From assembly GCA_910577055.1 (NCBI GenBank), contig CAJTKX010000001.1, forward strand, positions 496,001 through 560,000: a stretch of DNA of 64,000 bases, written 5' to 3'. The notes under the pieces are model-generated. The model made no database searches. It saw only the letters and a list, made by a program, of their open reading frames with translations, and was not told the DNA's origin. Origin of the DNA: an uncultured Christensenella sp. Lineage in GTDB: Bacteria; Bacillota; Clostridia; Christensenellales; Borkfalkiaceae. A program made the position numbers and the translations under genes. Of this stretch, positions 22,188-30,175 are shown in pieces (the stretch's first letter is position 1; each line of letters starts with the position of its first letter).

Positions 22188-23372
22188 TCAGCGCTCTTTT
22201 AACACGTCGTCGAAAAACGCGTTCATCTCTTCCTTTGTTTTAAAGTTTGCCAAAAAGCTTAAATTGCCCATACAGCCCGAAAGCGCGGCGGGCACATGCC
22301 AAATCTGCTTTATGTTCGACTTGTACTTGTCCAATATATCTTGCTCGGAATATAAGAAAGGTTTGCCGTTTCTTCTGCCCGCATAGGTGCAGTAAAACTT
22401 TTCTTGCGGCTCAACGTCGGTTTTGCCGAAAGCCATTACGTCCGCCCAAATTTTGTACACGTCCGTGCTATTGGCGTAGTTCATCATATCGGGCGAGCAA
22501 CCGCCCGCGGGGCGCATATTCACCTCTAACGCGACTACCTCCCCTTTCTTGCCGATATGTTGGTCCTTTAACAGTCTGAAAAACTCGAAATGCACGAACC
22601 TATTCTTTACGCCGAACGCTTTCAAAGTTCTTCTGCCCGCGTCGCGAACGTCGTCAAGCGGGTTGTTTAAATAATAATAGCAGCTGTTGTCTTGCGAGTT
22701 GACGATATCCATTAAATCGCCCATTTCGACAAGCCCCGTTTCGAACACGGGATTGCCGTTGCCGTCTACTATCGCGTCGTAGGAGTTAACTATCGCGTCA
22801 AGATACTCCTCCATTATGTAGCCCTTGGGGTTTTTGTTTAAAAAGTCGATAAGCTCTTGCTCGTTTTTAAGCTTGTAAGTTGCCTCTGCGCCCACGCCGT
22901 TATCGGGCTTGACTATTACGGGGTAACCCACTTCGCTTATGAACTTTCGGCAGCCCGCAAGCGTCTTTACAAGGTAGTGCCTTGCCACCTTTATGCCCGC
23001 CTTTTTGTAGAACTTTTTCATTTGCGACTTGTACTTAACCTTTTTCATATCCTTGGTTTTAAAGCCCGTAGATATATTAAATTCGGTACGGAGCAGCGCG
23101 TCGCGTTCGAGCCAATACTCGTTGTTGCTTTCAAGATAATCGATTTTGCCGTACTTGAACGTAAAGAACGCAACCGCTTTGAACACTTCGTCATAGTTTT
23201 CAAGGCTGTTTACTTTGTAGTATTCGTTCAATGAGGTTTTCAACTCTACGGACAAATTGTCGTAGGGGCAATCGCCTATACCCAATACGTTAAAACCGTT
23301 GTTTTTCAGCTCTCGGCAAAACTTCCAATAGTTCGCGGGAAAGTTCGGTGAAACAAAAATGAAATTACGCAT
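22188..23372 (-). CDS. ATP-grasp family ligase
   Basis: 394-residue ATP-grasp enzyme of the carbamoyl-phosphate-synthetase-like type; substrates are unknown. The ATG at 23372 is chosen over one 93 bases upstream because AAGGAAG precedes it and the protein then starts with the usual strand MRNFIFVSPNFPANYWKFC. Domains: N-terminal pre-ATP-grasp (1-115), ATP-binding region with YPVIVKPDNGVGAEATYKL (P-loop-like) and YIMEEYLDAIVNSYDAIVD, and the metal-site FRLLKDQHIGKKGEVVALEVNMRPAGG, where Glu and Asn bind Mg. Last gene of the GH3-led operon. Such enzymes make amide or ester links between small carboxylates and amines; nothing here shows which. Confidence 0.85.
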   Translation of the reverse strand: MRNFIFVSPNFPANYWKFCRELKNNGFNVLGIGDCPYDNLSVELKTSLNEYYKVNSLENYDEVFKAVAFFTFKYGKIDYLESNNEYWLERDALLRTEFNISTGFKTKDMKKVKYKSQMKKFYKKAGIKVARHYLVKTLAGCRKFISEVGYPVIVKPDNGVGAEATYKLKNEQELIDFLNKNPKGYIMEEYLDAIVNSYDAIVDGNGNPVFETGLVEMGDLMDIVNSQDNSCYYYLNNPLDDVRDAGRRTLKAFGVKNRFVHFEFFRLLKDQHIGKKGEVVALEVNMRPAGGCSPDMMNYANSTDVYKIWADVMAFGKTDVEPQEKFYCTYAGRRNGKPFLYSEQDILDKYKSNIKQIWHVPAALSGCMGNLSFLANFKTKEEMNAFFDDVLKER

Positions 23373-23395
23373 ATATGTACTTCCTTTAAATAAAT

Positions 23396-24157
23396 CTAAT
23401 TTTCGGGGTCGAATCCGAGCGCGCTCATAAAAAACGGAATTTGCCGCTCCCACGATTCTTCGCAATGGGTGCCGCCCTTGACTACGCGCGCGGTTAAGTT
23501 AACGCCGCGCCCTATTAAATACGCGCAAGTTTCGGCAAAAACCTTTCTTTGCGTAGGGTGGTTTGAAAACTCCTCACTGCCGTAGTCGGTGTATAGAAGC
23601 ATGTCATTGCCGAGCTTACCCTCCTTCAAAAACGGAGGTATTTCCCCGCCCGCAACCCAAAGGCTGGGCGAAAGCGCCGCCCCGCGCGAAAAATACTTGC
23701 CGTACTTTGACAGCGCGTACAAGGTCATAAGTCCGCCCATCGAGCTGCCCGCTATCGCGGTGTGCTCTCTGTCGGGCATAGTCGCAAAATTTTCGTCTAT
23801 GTACGGCTTGAATTTTTTCACAAGCCAATCCATGTATTTTTTGCCCCGCGCCTTTACATTTCCGAAGTCATCGTCCTTAAAGCTTATGGGGGTGTACTCT
23901 TCGAGTCTGCCGTTGCCCTCTTGGTTGCACTCTACCGCCGCAATAATAATTTGCGTGTTTGTGTAATCGAGGTAGTCCGCAAGCCCCCAGCTTTTGCCGT
24001 AAGTAGCCTCGCTATCGTCAAACAGATTATGCCCGTCAAACATATACATAACGGGATATGCTCCGTTTTCGTCGTAGTCGGCGGGCAAATAGACGTAAGC
24101 TTTCCGCTCTTTCTTTTTAGTAAGCGAAGGTATAGTTATATTCCAACTTTCAACCAT
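23396..24157 (-). CDS. Alpha/beta-hydrolase esterase (esterase D / Fes-like)
   Basis: 253-residue esterase of the putative-esterase family (as in Fes, esterase D and feruloyl esterases). RKAYVYLPADYDENGAYPVMYMFDGHNLFDD is the usual start of the fold, with the oxyanion region near MFDGHN. The nucleophile elbow is AIAGSSMGGLMTLYAL (Ser near residue 135) and the C-terminal GGTHCEESWERQIPFF carries the catalytic His. No signal peptide, so it acts in the cytosol. It overlaps the upstream lipase-like gene by 8 bases and lies 23 bases before the ATP-grasp gene. A role in cleaving acyl groups from imported carbohydrates fits the operon but is inferred. Confidence 0.87.
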   Translation of the reverse strand: MVESWNITIPSLTKKKERKAYVYLPADYDENGAYPVMYMFDGHNLFDDSEATYGKSWGLADYLDYTNTQIIIAAVECNQEGNGRLEEYTPISFKDDDFGNVKARGKKYMDWLVKKFKPYIDENFATMPDREHTAIAGSSMGGLMTLYALSKYGKYFSRGAALSPSLWVAGGEIPPFLKEGKLGNDMLLYTDYGSEEFSNHPTQRKVFAETCAYLIGRGVNLTARVVKGGTHCEESWERQIPFFMSALGFDPEN

Positions 24158-25076
24158 TTAATTTTTCCGTAATAAATGCAAGAATATCGTCTTGCACTTG
24201 CTCCTTGCAAACGTCGTTTAAAATTTCGTGACGGCAATCGTCGTAAAGAGTTATGGAAACGTCCTTAACGCCCGCCTTGTGGAACTTGTTGCAAGCCTTT
24301 ATAACGCCCTTGCCGTAATCGCCGACGGGGTCCTTGTCGCCCGCAACGAAGTAAACGGGCAAGTCCTTGGGGACTGCTTTGATAACCTTTTTGGAACAGG
24401 CTTGCTTAATAACCGAAAACAGAATATAGTAGCCGTTGTTTGTAAAATCGAAGCCGCACAGCCTATCCTTTTCGTAAGCGTCCACGTTGTCGTGATTTTT
24501 CGAAAGCCAATCGTTACCCGTGCGGGCGGGCTTGAACTTTTTGTTGTACGAGCCGAACGCAAGCTTTTTTATCGTCTTGCTTCTGTTTCGCCAGCCGAAA
24601 AAAGCCGCGTTAAGTTTAACCATAAACAGCGCTGTGTTTAAAGTAGCTTTTGATTTAAAGCCGCTGCCCATAATTATTGAGCCTTTGAATTCGCCACCGT
24701 AAACGGATATATATTTGCGGCAAAAAAACGAGCCCATACTGTGCCCCAAAACAAACCAAGGCAAATCGCCCGATTCCTTTTGGACGATGAGTTTAAGTTC
24801 GTGAATGTCCTCGACGGTGACGGAGTAATCGCGTCGGTCGTTGAAGTAGCCCAAGTCGTCCGCGGATTTAACCGACAGTCCGTGCCCCAAATGGTCGTCC
24901 GCACAGACTATAAAGCCGTTTTTATTTAAAAACTCGGCAAAGGGCGCGTAACGCGAAGCATACTCGCACATGCCGTGGATAAGCTGAACCACGCCGCGCG
25001 CCTCTCCCTCGGGCTTCCACACAACTGCGTGAATAGTGTTCTTTCCGTCTTTGGAAGGGTAATAAACGTCTTGCAT
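24150..25076 (-). CDS. Alpha/beta hydrolase, lysophospholipase / monoacylglycerol-lipase-like
   Basis: 308 residues of the serine aminopeptidase S33 / Hydrolase_4 group. Signatures: GVVQLIHGMCEYASRYAPFAEFL (oxyanion HG), VCADDHLGHGLS, the nucleophile elbow PWFVLGHSMGSFFCRKYI (Ser near residue 112), DLPVYFVAGDKDPVGDYG (acid Asp) and TLYDDCRHEILND (catalytic His). No signal peptide or lipobox, so cytosolic. It starts one base after the SGNH gene stop on the minus strand and overlaps the next gene, so all are co-translated. The natural substrate could be a monoacylglycerol, lysophospholipid or acyl-sugar. Confidence 0.9.
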   Translation of the reverse strand: MQDVYYPSKDGKNTIHAVVWKPEGEARGVVQLIHGMCEYASRYAPFAEFLNKNGFIVCADDHLGHGLSVKSADDLGYFNDRRDYSVTVEDIHELKLIVQKESGDLPWFVLGHSMGSFFCRKYISVYGGEFKGSIIMGSGFKSKATLNTALFMVKLNAAFFGWRNRSKTIKKLAFGSYNKKFKPARTGNDWLSKNHDNVDAYEKDRLCGFDFTNNGYYILFSVIKQACSKKVIKAVPKDLPVYFVAGDKDPVGDYGKGVIKACNKFHKAGVKDVSITLYDDCRHEILNDVCKEQVQDDILAFITEKLNG

Positions 25077-25077
25077 A

Positions 25078-26214
25078 TCAATCTCCTTTTTTAGTTGCCT
25101 TAAACGCTAATTTAGCCATAAGCTCGTACGCCTTTTCGCTTGGGTGCAAGTGGTCGCCGCTATCCATTCCCGCGGCGAAAGCAAGCCCGTCGCAAACCTC
25201 TTTATCGAAGTCTATACAGTTGCTTAACGAGCGCAACCATTCGTTAAAGCCGCCCCTAAGCTCCTCTCTGAAAGGCGCGTACGTCCTCCACCCGTATATT
25301 GGCAAAAGCGTGCCCGTAAACACCTCAAGCCCGTATTTTTCGGCAACGTCCATATAATATTTATAACCCTCTTTAAGCTGTTTTAAATCGGGCAAATCGG
25401 ACATCGGACGAAAAGGGTTTATTTCCGTGCCGACGGGGTGGATAATATCGTTTATGCCTTGTTGGATAATTACCGCGTCCGCGCCGCTTACGGTGGAAAT
25501 TTCCCGCTCGAAACGGCGTTTGCCGCATAGTCCGTAGCTTTCGTATGTGATGCAAGTGTATTCGCGCAGAATACGCGTGCCGCTTGCCGCGCGCCTTATG
25601 ACGGCGGTCGTGTTGTAGGGGTCGCGCATACACTCTATTGCGAAATAGTCCGCCCAACTTTGCGCGGTTATAGAGTCGCCGTAGCAAATTACGGCACGCT
25701 TATCGTCGTCCGTCCAAAGGTCTACGCCCGTTAAAAAATAGAACGTATCGGTGCTGCGCGTCCGCTCCAACGGCAAAACCGAGGATAGCGATTGGTCGCC
25801 GAGCGAGAAAAAGCCGCGCGTTAACGGTCCTTTTATAACTACTGCCGAGCGCATAAGAGTAAAATCTTTTAAATATACGCTGACGGAAATACTGCCGAGG
25901 GGCTTAACTCGAAAGGGAATTTCATCCGAAAACACCTCCTCCCCCGCGCCTATGGTTACGCTTTCGCTGCCGCCGAACGTGACGACGGCGGCGTCCTTTA
26001 AGTTGATTTCCCTATCCGAAACGGCGGGCGCAACCGATACGCGCGTTAAAGTAACCGGCTCGGTGCCGCAAAAATTCGAAAAATGCAAACGCAAGGCGTT
26101 GCCGCCGAACGCGCACTTTATGGGGTATCTAAGCGTTATGTCCTTTGCGTAATTTTCGGGGCGGCGCTCCGCAACCGAAGTCGCGTTGCCCCAAACGGTT
26201 ACCCATTTACTCAT
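25078..26214 (-). CDS. SGNH/GDSL-family hydrolase with N-terminal beta domain
   Basis: 378 residues. The N-terminal half (1-155) is a beta-rich domain (LRLHFSNFCGTEPVTLTRV). The second half is an SGNH esterase with block I AVICYGDSITAQSW (Ser near residue 180), block III AVIIQQGINDIIHP and block V DHLHPSEKAYELMAK with Asp and His. This two-domain architecture is known from secreted carbohydrate esterases and lipases, but no signal peptide is visible here. It overlaps the GH3 gene by 8 bases. Together with a GH3 glycosidase it could remove acetyl or other acyl decorations from oligosaccharides. Confidence 0.88.
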   Translation of the reverse strand: MSKWVTVWGNATSVAERRPENYAKDITLRYPIKCAFGGNALRLHFSNFCGTEPVTLTRVSVAPAVSDREINLKDAAVVTFGGSESVTIGAGEEVFSDEIPFRVKPLGSISVSVYLKDFTLMRSAVVIKGPLTRGFFSLGDQSLSSVLPLERTRSTDTFYFLTGVDLWTDDDKRAVICYGDSITAQSWADYFAIECMRDPYNTTAVIRRAASGTRILREYTCITYESYGLCGKRRFEREISTVSGADAVIIQQGINDIIHPVGTEINPFRPMSDLPDLKQLKEGYKYYMDVAEKYGLEVFTGTLLPIYGWRTYAPFREELRGGFNEWLRSLSNCIDFDKEVCDGLAFAAGMDSGDHLHPSEKAYELMAKLAFKATKKGD

Positions 26215-28471
26215 TTTTATCTCTCTTTTTCCGCTCTCCGCGGATAATTTTTGCTATACCTTTAAAATACTTGCCGTCGAAAAACTCCACAAGCCCTTGA
26301 GACCGCACCCCGTCGAATTTTGCGAACTGCGCGGCAGTCCTTAAAGTTACATAGCGCATAGTTCCGCTTGCCGTAGGGCTGCGTTTAGTAACGGCTAGCG
26401 CAAATTTTACGGCAAACCTTGACAGCCCACCGCGTGAGTTTTTAAGCTCGAAAAACGGAGTATGGAAGTCGGCTGTTATACGTCCTTTTTTATCGCGCGT
26501 AAGCGCATATTCCTCGGCGCATACCCCCGTGCAGTTCGCTGCGGCAACTCCGTCTACGCCCGCAATTTCCGTTTCGCATACAAGCCGCAAATCGTTTGCG
26601 GACGCGCCGATATAAATTTTATACAGCCCGCCGACGGTTACCCACTTACCGATTTTAGCATCGAACGAGCGGAAAGAAAATTCGTCGAAAGATATTTTCA
26701 CCCTTGCGCTTTCGCCCGCGCGCAAGAAAACCTTTGTAAAGCCTTTAAGCTGTATCTTAGGCGCGTTCGCGCTTGCGGGAAATTCTATATAAAGCTGCGC
26801 CGCCTCCGCGCCGTCGCGGTTGCCCGTGTTTTTTACGGTGAACTCCGCGCCGCCGTCCAAAGCCAAATCGGAATACTCGAACTCGGTATAAGAAAGCCCG
26901 TAACCGAACGGATACTTTGCGCCGTCCGTCAAACCGCGGTAGCCTACGCGCATACCCTCTTTATATTCCACGCAGTACGGGTTATCGGTAAAATATTGCG
27001 TGCTCGGCAAATCGTTTATATTAAAAGGGAACGTTTCGGCAAGCTTGCCCGATGGGTTCACCTCGCCCGTTAAAATGCGCTTAACGGCAGCCGCGCCGCC
27101 TTGACCGTTCAGCCCTACAAGCAAAAGCGCGTTCACGCCGCCGTCGAAGTCCGTTTCCACCGCGCCGCCGCAAGACAAAACCGCAACCACACGCCTGCCC
27201 GCGCTTTTCAAAGCGGATAATAACTTATATTGGTTTTCTGGCAAGCGGATATTTTCCCTATCCACGCCCTCGGCTTCGCCCGCCGCAATTCCGACCGCAC
27301 AAATTACGGTATCCGCGCGCGCCGCAAGTTTCAAAGCTCTATTTATAAGCCGCTTGCTTTGCTTGCCGTTAAGTTTATAACCGCGCTCGTACCCGACGCA
27401 GTTGTCTCCCCCCATACAACCGAAAAGAGTAGTAAGGCGAGTCGGGTTGACGTGCGACGAGCCGCCGCCTTGATATGCGGGCGACTTCGCCAATTCGCCG
27501 ATAAGCGCATACTTTTCGCCCTCTTTAAGGGGCAAAGCGCCGTCATTTTTTAATAAGACCGCGCACTCCTCGGCGCATTTTTCGGCAAACGCTGCGTTTT
27601 CTTTATAGTCGCACTCGGTTTTTTCAACGCTTTTCAGCTTTTTTAAAAGCTTAACTATTCTGTCCGAGCAAACCGTCAACTCCTCTTCGGTCAGCTTGCC
27701 GCTATCTATTGCGTTTAAGATTTCCGAGGAAGAAAATTTGCAAGCGGGCATTTCCAAATCCGCGCCCGCTTTCACGGCTGCTACTCGGTCGAAAGTTCCG
27801 CCCCAATCGGAAACAACTATTCCGTCAAAGCCCCACTCGCCGCGCAAAACGTCCTTTAAAAGCCAAGCGTTTTCGTTGCAGTAAACTCCGTTAAGGCGGT
27901 TGTAAGCCGTCATTACGGCAACGGGCTTGGCATTTAACGCGATTTCGAACGTGGTAAGATAAATTTCCCGCAAGGTGCGCATATCAACCGCCGAATCGTA
28001 CACCGTCCGCCCCAATTCCTTATTGTTGGCGGCAAAGTGCTTGACGCAAGCGCCCACGCCCGCAGACTGTACGCCGGTTATGTATTCGCGCCCCATAACG
28101 CCGCTTAAAAAGGGGTCCTCGGAAAAATATTCGAAATTTCTGCCGTTTAGGGGGTTTCTTTTGATATTGATTGCGGGGGCTAAAAGCACGTCTACGCCCG
28201 CCCGAGCCGCTTCGCAGCCTATGCGCCGACCGACTTCGCGGACAAGCTCGGGATTAAACGAGCAAGCCAAAGCCGAGTGCGCGGGAAAACAAGTAGACGG
28301 CGCGGAAGCGTTAAGCCCCATACAGTCGTCTTTGCCGTTTTGCGTTCTCAGTCCCGCGGGTCCGTCCGAAAAGTATATGCTTTCGACGTCCGCGGTTTCG
28401 AAGGCGTGCGTGCGCCAATAATCTTTGCCCGAAACTATCTCGGCTTTTTGTTTAAGCGTTAAGCGGTTCAT
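26207..28471 (-). CDS. Glycoside hydrolase family 3 (beta-glucosidase / beta-xylosidase type)
   Basis: 754-residue cytosolic glycosidase that cleaves terminal beta-linked sugars. The N-terminal barrel runs to about residue 300, with the KHFAANNKE segment and the catalytic nucleophile Asp in GFDGIVVSDWGGTFDRV. The middle alpha/beta sandwich carries GEAEGVDRENIRLPENQ, with the likely acid/base region. A fibronectin III-like domain with DGAEAAQLYIEFP and KGFTKVFLRAGESARVKI follows. After the usual end (about residue 650) roughly 100 residues continue, a C-terminal extension common in Clostridia GH3 proteins. First gene of a five-gene operon. The ATG lies 11 bases after the -10 box and no ribosome site is seen. 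Confidence 0.92.
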   Translation of the reverse strand: MNRLTLKQKAEIVSGKDYWRTHAFETADVESIYFSDGPAGLRTQNGKDDCMGLNASAPSTCFPAHSALACSFNPELVREVGRRIGCEAARAGVDVLLAPAINIKRNPLNGRNFEYFSEDPFLSGVMGREYITGVQSAGVGACVKHFAANNKELGRTVYDSAVDMRTLREIYLTTFEIALNAKPVAVMTAYNRLNGVYCNENAWLLKDVLRGEWGFDGIVVSDWGGTFDRVAAVKAGADLEMPACKFSSSEILNAIDSGKLTEEELTVCSDRIVKLLKKLKSVEKTECDYKENAAFAEKCAEECAVLLKNDGALPLKEGEKYALIGELAKSPAYQGGGSSHVNPTRLTTLFGCMGGDNCVGYERGYKLNGKQSKRLINRALKLAARADTVICAVGIAAGEAEGVDRENIRLPENQYKLLSALKSAGRRVVAVLSCGGAVETDFDGGVNALLLVGLNGQGGAAAVKRILTGEVNPSGKLAETFPFNINDLPSTQYFTDNPYCVEYKEGMRVGYRGLTDGAKYPFGYGLSYTEFEYSDLALDGGAEFTVKNTGNRDGAEAAQLYIEFPASANAPKIQLKGFTKVFLRAGESARVKISFDEFSFRSFDAKIGKWVTVGGLYKIYIGASANDLRLVCETEIAGVDGVAAANCTGVCAEEYALTRDKKGRITADFHTPFFELKNSRGGLSRFAVKFALAVTKRSPTASGTMRYVTLRTAAQFAKFDGVRSQGLVEFFDGKYFKGIAKIIRGERKKRDKNE

Positions 28472-28482
28472 AAAACTTTTTT

Positions 28483-28511
28483 ATTATACCATATTTTGTA
28501 TTGTTTTGCAA
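28483..28511 (-). promoter_or_regulatory. Promoter of the GH3-led operon (near-leaderless)
   Basis: Minus strand TTGCAA, 17 bases, TATAAT. The predicted start is about 4 bases before the GH3 ATG; the short stretch between reads AAAAAAGTTTT, with no Shine-Dalgarno sequence. I see no CRE-like or other operator. Confidence 0.75.
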
Positions 28512-28516
28512 TAAAA

Positions 28517-28558
28517 AAATAACGGCGCGCGGACTTGAAGTCCGCGCGCCGTTATTTT
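28517..28558 (-). terminator. Terminator after the DUF378 gene
   Basis: AAATAACGGCGCGCGGACTT and its near-perfect complement, 2-base loop, abutting the TAA of the DUF378 gene and followed on the minus strand by TTTTTTTATTG. Confidence 0.88.
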
Positions 28559-28811
28559 AGCGGTTTTCCAACGCTTCTTCTCTTTCTTCTTTATCTCTCA
28601 TTTTAAGGCGCAAACCGTTGCCCGAAATTATAGGCGAAATAATGAGCCACAAAGCCGCAAGGGTGATTATAACGTATAAAATAATCGACCCGACCGAGCG
28701 CGGTCCTTGGAAAATCCAACCTACGAGGTTGAAATCGAAAATTCCGTAAAGTCCCCAATTCAGCGCGCCCAAAAGCACGAGTATATAAGAAATTATATTT
28801 GCAATTACCAT
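28557..28811 (-). CDS. DUF378 family small membrane protein
   Basis: 84 residues with two membrane helices. The start IANIISYILVLLGALNWGLYGIF is the DUF378 (YuzA-like) signature, with the conserved LGALNWGL; FNLVGWIFQGPRSVGSIILYVIITLAALWLI holds the second helix. An acidic and basic tail (KMRDKEEREEALENR) is probably cytoplasmic. The function of the family is not known. It lies 46 bases after the sugar-transferase-like gene and before a strong terminator, so it may be the last gene of the tig-clp-lon transcript. Confidence 0.88.
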   Translation of the reverse strand: MVIANIISYILVLLGALNWGLYGIFDFNLVGWIFQGPRSVGSIILYVIITLAALWLIISPIISGNGLRLKMRDKEEREEALENR

Positions 28812-28857
28812 TTTACTCTCCTTAAAGACAGTATGAACGATATTTTCTGCAATATTC

Positions 28858-29580
28858 TTAATTGTATTTTTTGTTTTTAATTTCGCTGCGCATTTCTTCG
28901 TTTATTAAGGCTTCTTCGGCGTTCTTTTCGGCGGCAAGCAAGTCGCTTTCCGTTATGGCGCCGCGCTTTAAAAGTACTTCGCCGTAGCTTTCCGCAGTTT
29001 CGCCAAGGTAACTTTTTCCGTCGCCGCGCAAAGAAAGCACGGCTCTTTTTATGATAATGAAGATATCGGTAAACAGCTCTCTTTTTTTGCAGTAGCGCGC
29101 GTCCAACGCAAAAGCTTCTTCATAGGTCAGCCCCTCGTGCCCGCGCAACACCAAATGGTTGACTAACCCCGGGCGAGTTGCGAACCGCTCCATATGGGTA
29201 TCGTCCAAAAGCGCGCCGTCGGACAGCTTTAAAAGCGAAATTCCCACAAAGCTTAATTTACCCGAAAGTATATCCGTAAGGCGGGGCAAATACTTTATCC
29301 CGCCGGTTAAACCCGCAAAAGACTTTAAGTAAACAATTTTACCCTTTGCGCCGAGGTAGGGCGTTTCTTCGAAAGCGTAGCCGGCGCGCTTGCGCGAAAT
29401 TATCGCTCCCGCCACAAGCACGGGCGAACAAATTATTGTTACGAACAGCGCGAAAACAAAGTCCAAAACGTATTTGAAAAACAGTTTATAATTCAGCTCG
29501 ATAATAACTATTGCGGCAACCGCTATGACTATTCCGAAGACTGCGTGTCCCGCGGGGGTCTTTAAAAATTCTTCAAGCAT
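28858..29580 (-). CDS. Sugar-transferase-like membrane protein
   Basis: 240 residues resembling polyprenyl-phosphate phosphoglycosyl transferases (bacterial sugar transferase family). N-terminal helix (HAVFGIVIAVAAIVIIELNY), a reentrant or second helix (YVLDFVFALFVTIICSPVLVAGAII), then the catalytic-like region PRLTDILSGKLSFVGISLL, RFATRPGLVNHLVLRGHEGLTYEEAFALDARYCKKREL and FTDIFIIIKRAVLSL, which follow the family order (GDMSxVGPRP, RPGxTG, Y, DxxII). The core Asp-Glu pair is not obvious (AGAIISRKRAG region), so it may be divergent or inactive. The tail is helical and acidic. It overlaps engB by 8 bases. Confidence 0.68.
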   Translation of the reverse strand: MLEEFLKTPAGHAVFGIVIAVAAIVIIELNYKLFFKYVLDFVFALFVTIICSPVLVAGAIISRKRAGYAFEETPYLGAKGKIVYLKSFAGLTGGIKYLPRLTDILSGKLSFVGISLLKLSDGALLDDTHMERFATRPGLVNHLVLRGHEGLTYEEAFALDARYCKKRELFTDIFIIIKRAVLSLRGDGKSYLGETAESYGEVLLKRGAITESDLLAAEKNAEEALINEEMRSEIKNKKYN

Positions 29581-30172
29581 CTTCTTCTCCGCTAAGTAAA
29601 ATCGTTTCTATTCTTTCAAGAGTCTTTTCAAGCCCTTGCCGCGTTTCCGCCGAGGTTGCAATAACGTTGTCCTTGCCGCACTTGTAAACTGCGGCGATAT
29701 TCGTTACGCTTTTATCGGCTTGCGCGCGGGAAAGCTTATCCGCCTTGGTCGCAATAACCGTGAAAGGCACTATGTGATAATAAAGGTACTCCACCATTTG
29801 CTTGTCGTCCTCGGTGGGATTGTGGCGGATATCGGCAAGCGCGAAAACGTGCGCTATATTTTCTTTTTCGGAAAAAAAATCGTCCAAAAGCCGCGCCCAT
29901 TTCAATTTTTCGGCTTTGGAAACCCGTGCAAAGCCGTAACCCGGCAAGTCCGCCAAAACGAACTGCCCGAAATCGAAATAATTGACAAGCCGCGTCCGCC
30001 CCGGCTCCTTTGAAACCTTTGCAAGCTTTTTGCGGTTTGCAAGCATATTTATAAAGCTTGATTTACCGACGTTCGACTTGCCGCAAACGGCGATTATCGG
30101 TTTGTCGCTTTTTATAAATTGCGCCTTGTCCGCCGCGCTTGTAATAAATTCCGCGTTCGTAATTTTTAACAT
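29573..30172 (-). CDS. engB: Ribosome biogenesis GTPase YsxC/EngB
   Basis: 199-residue TrmE-Era-EngA-EngB-Septin GTPase needed for 50S subunit assembly. Motifs: G1 CGKSNVGKSSFINML (near residue 30), G2 PGRTRLVNYF, G3 DLPGYGFARV, G4 TKADKL and G5 SAETRQG. Length and the N-terminal AEFITSAAD segment match YsxC. The gene directly follows lon on the minus strand (3 bases apart), the conserved Firmicute order clpX-lon-ysxC. Cytosolic and probably essential. Confidence 0.97.
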   Translation of the reverse strand: MLKITNAEFITSAADKAQFIKSDKPIIAVCGKSNVGKSSFINMLANRKKLAKVSKEPGRTRLVNYFDFGQFVLADLPGYGFARVSKAEKLKWARLLDDFFSEKENIAHVFALADIRHNPTEDDKQMVEYLYYHIVPFTVIATKADKLSRAQADKSVTNIAAVYKCGKDNVIATSAETRQGLEKTLERIETILLSGEEDA

Positions 30173-30175
30173 TGT

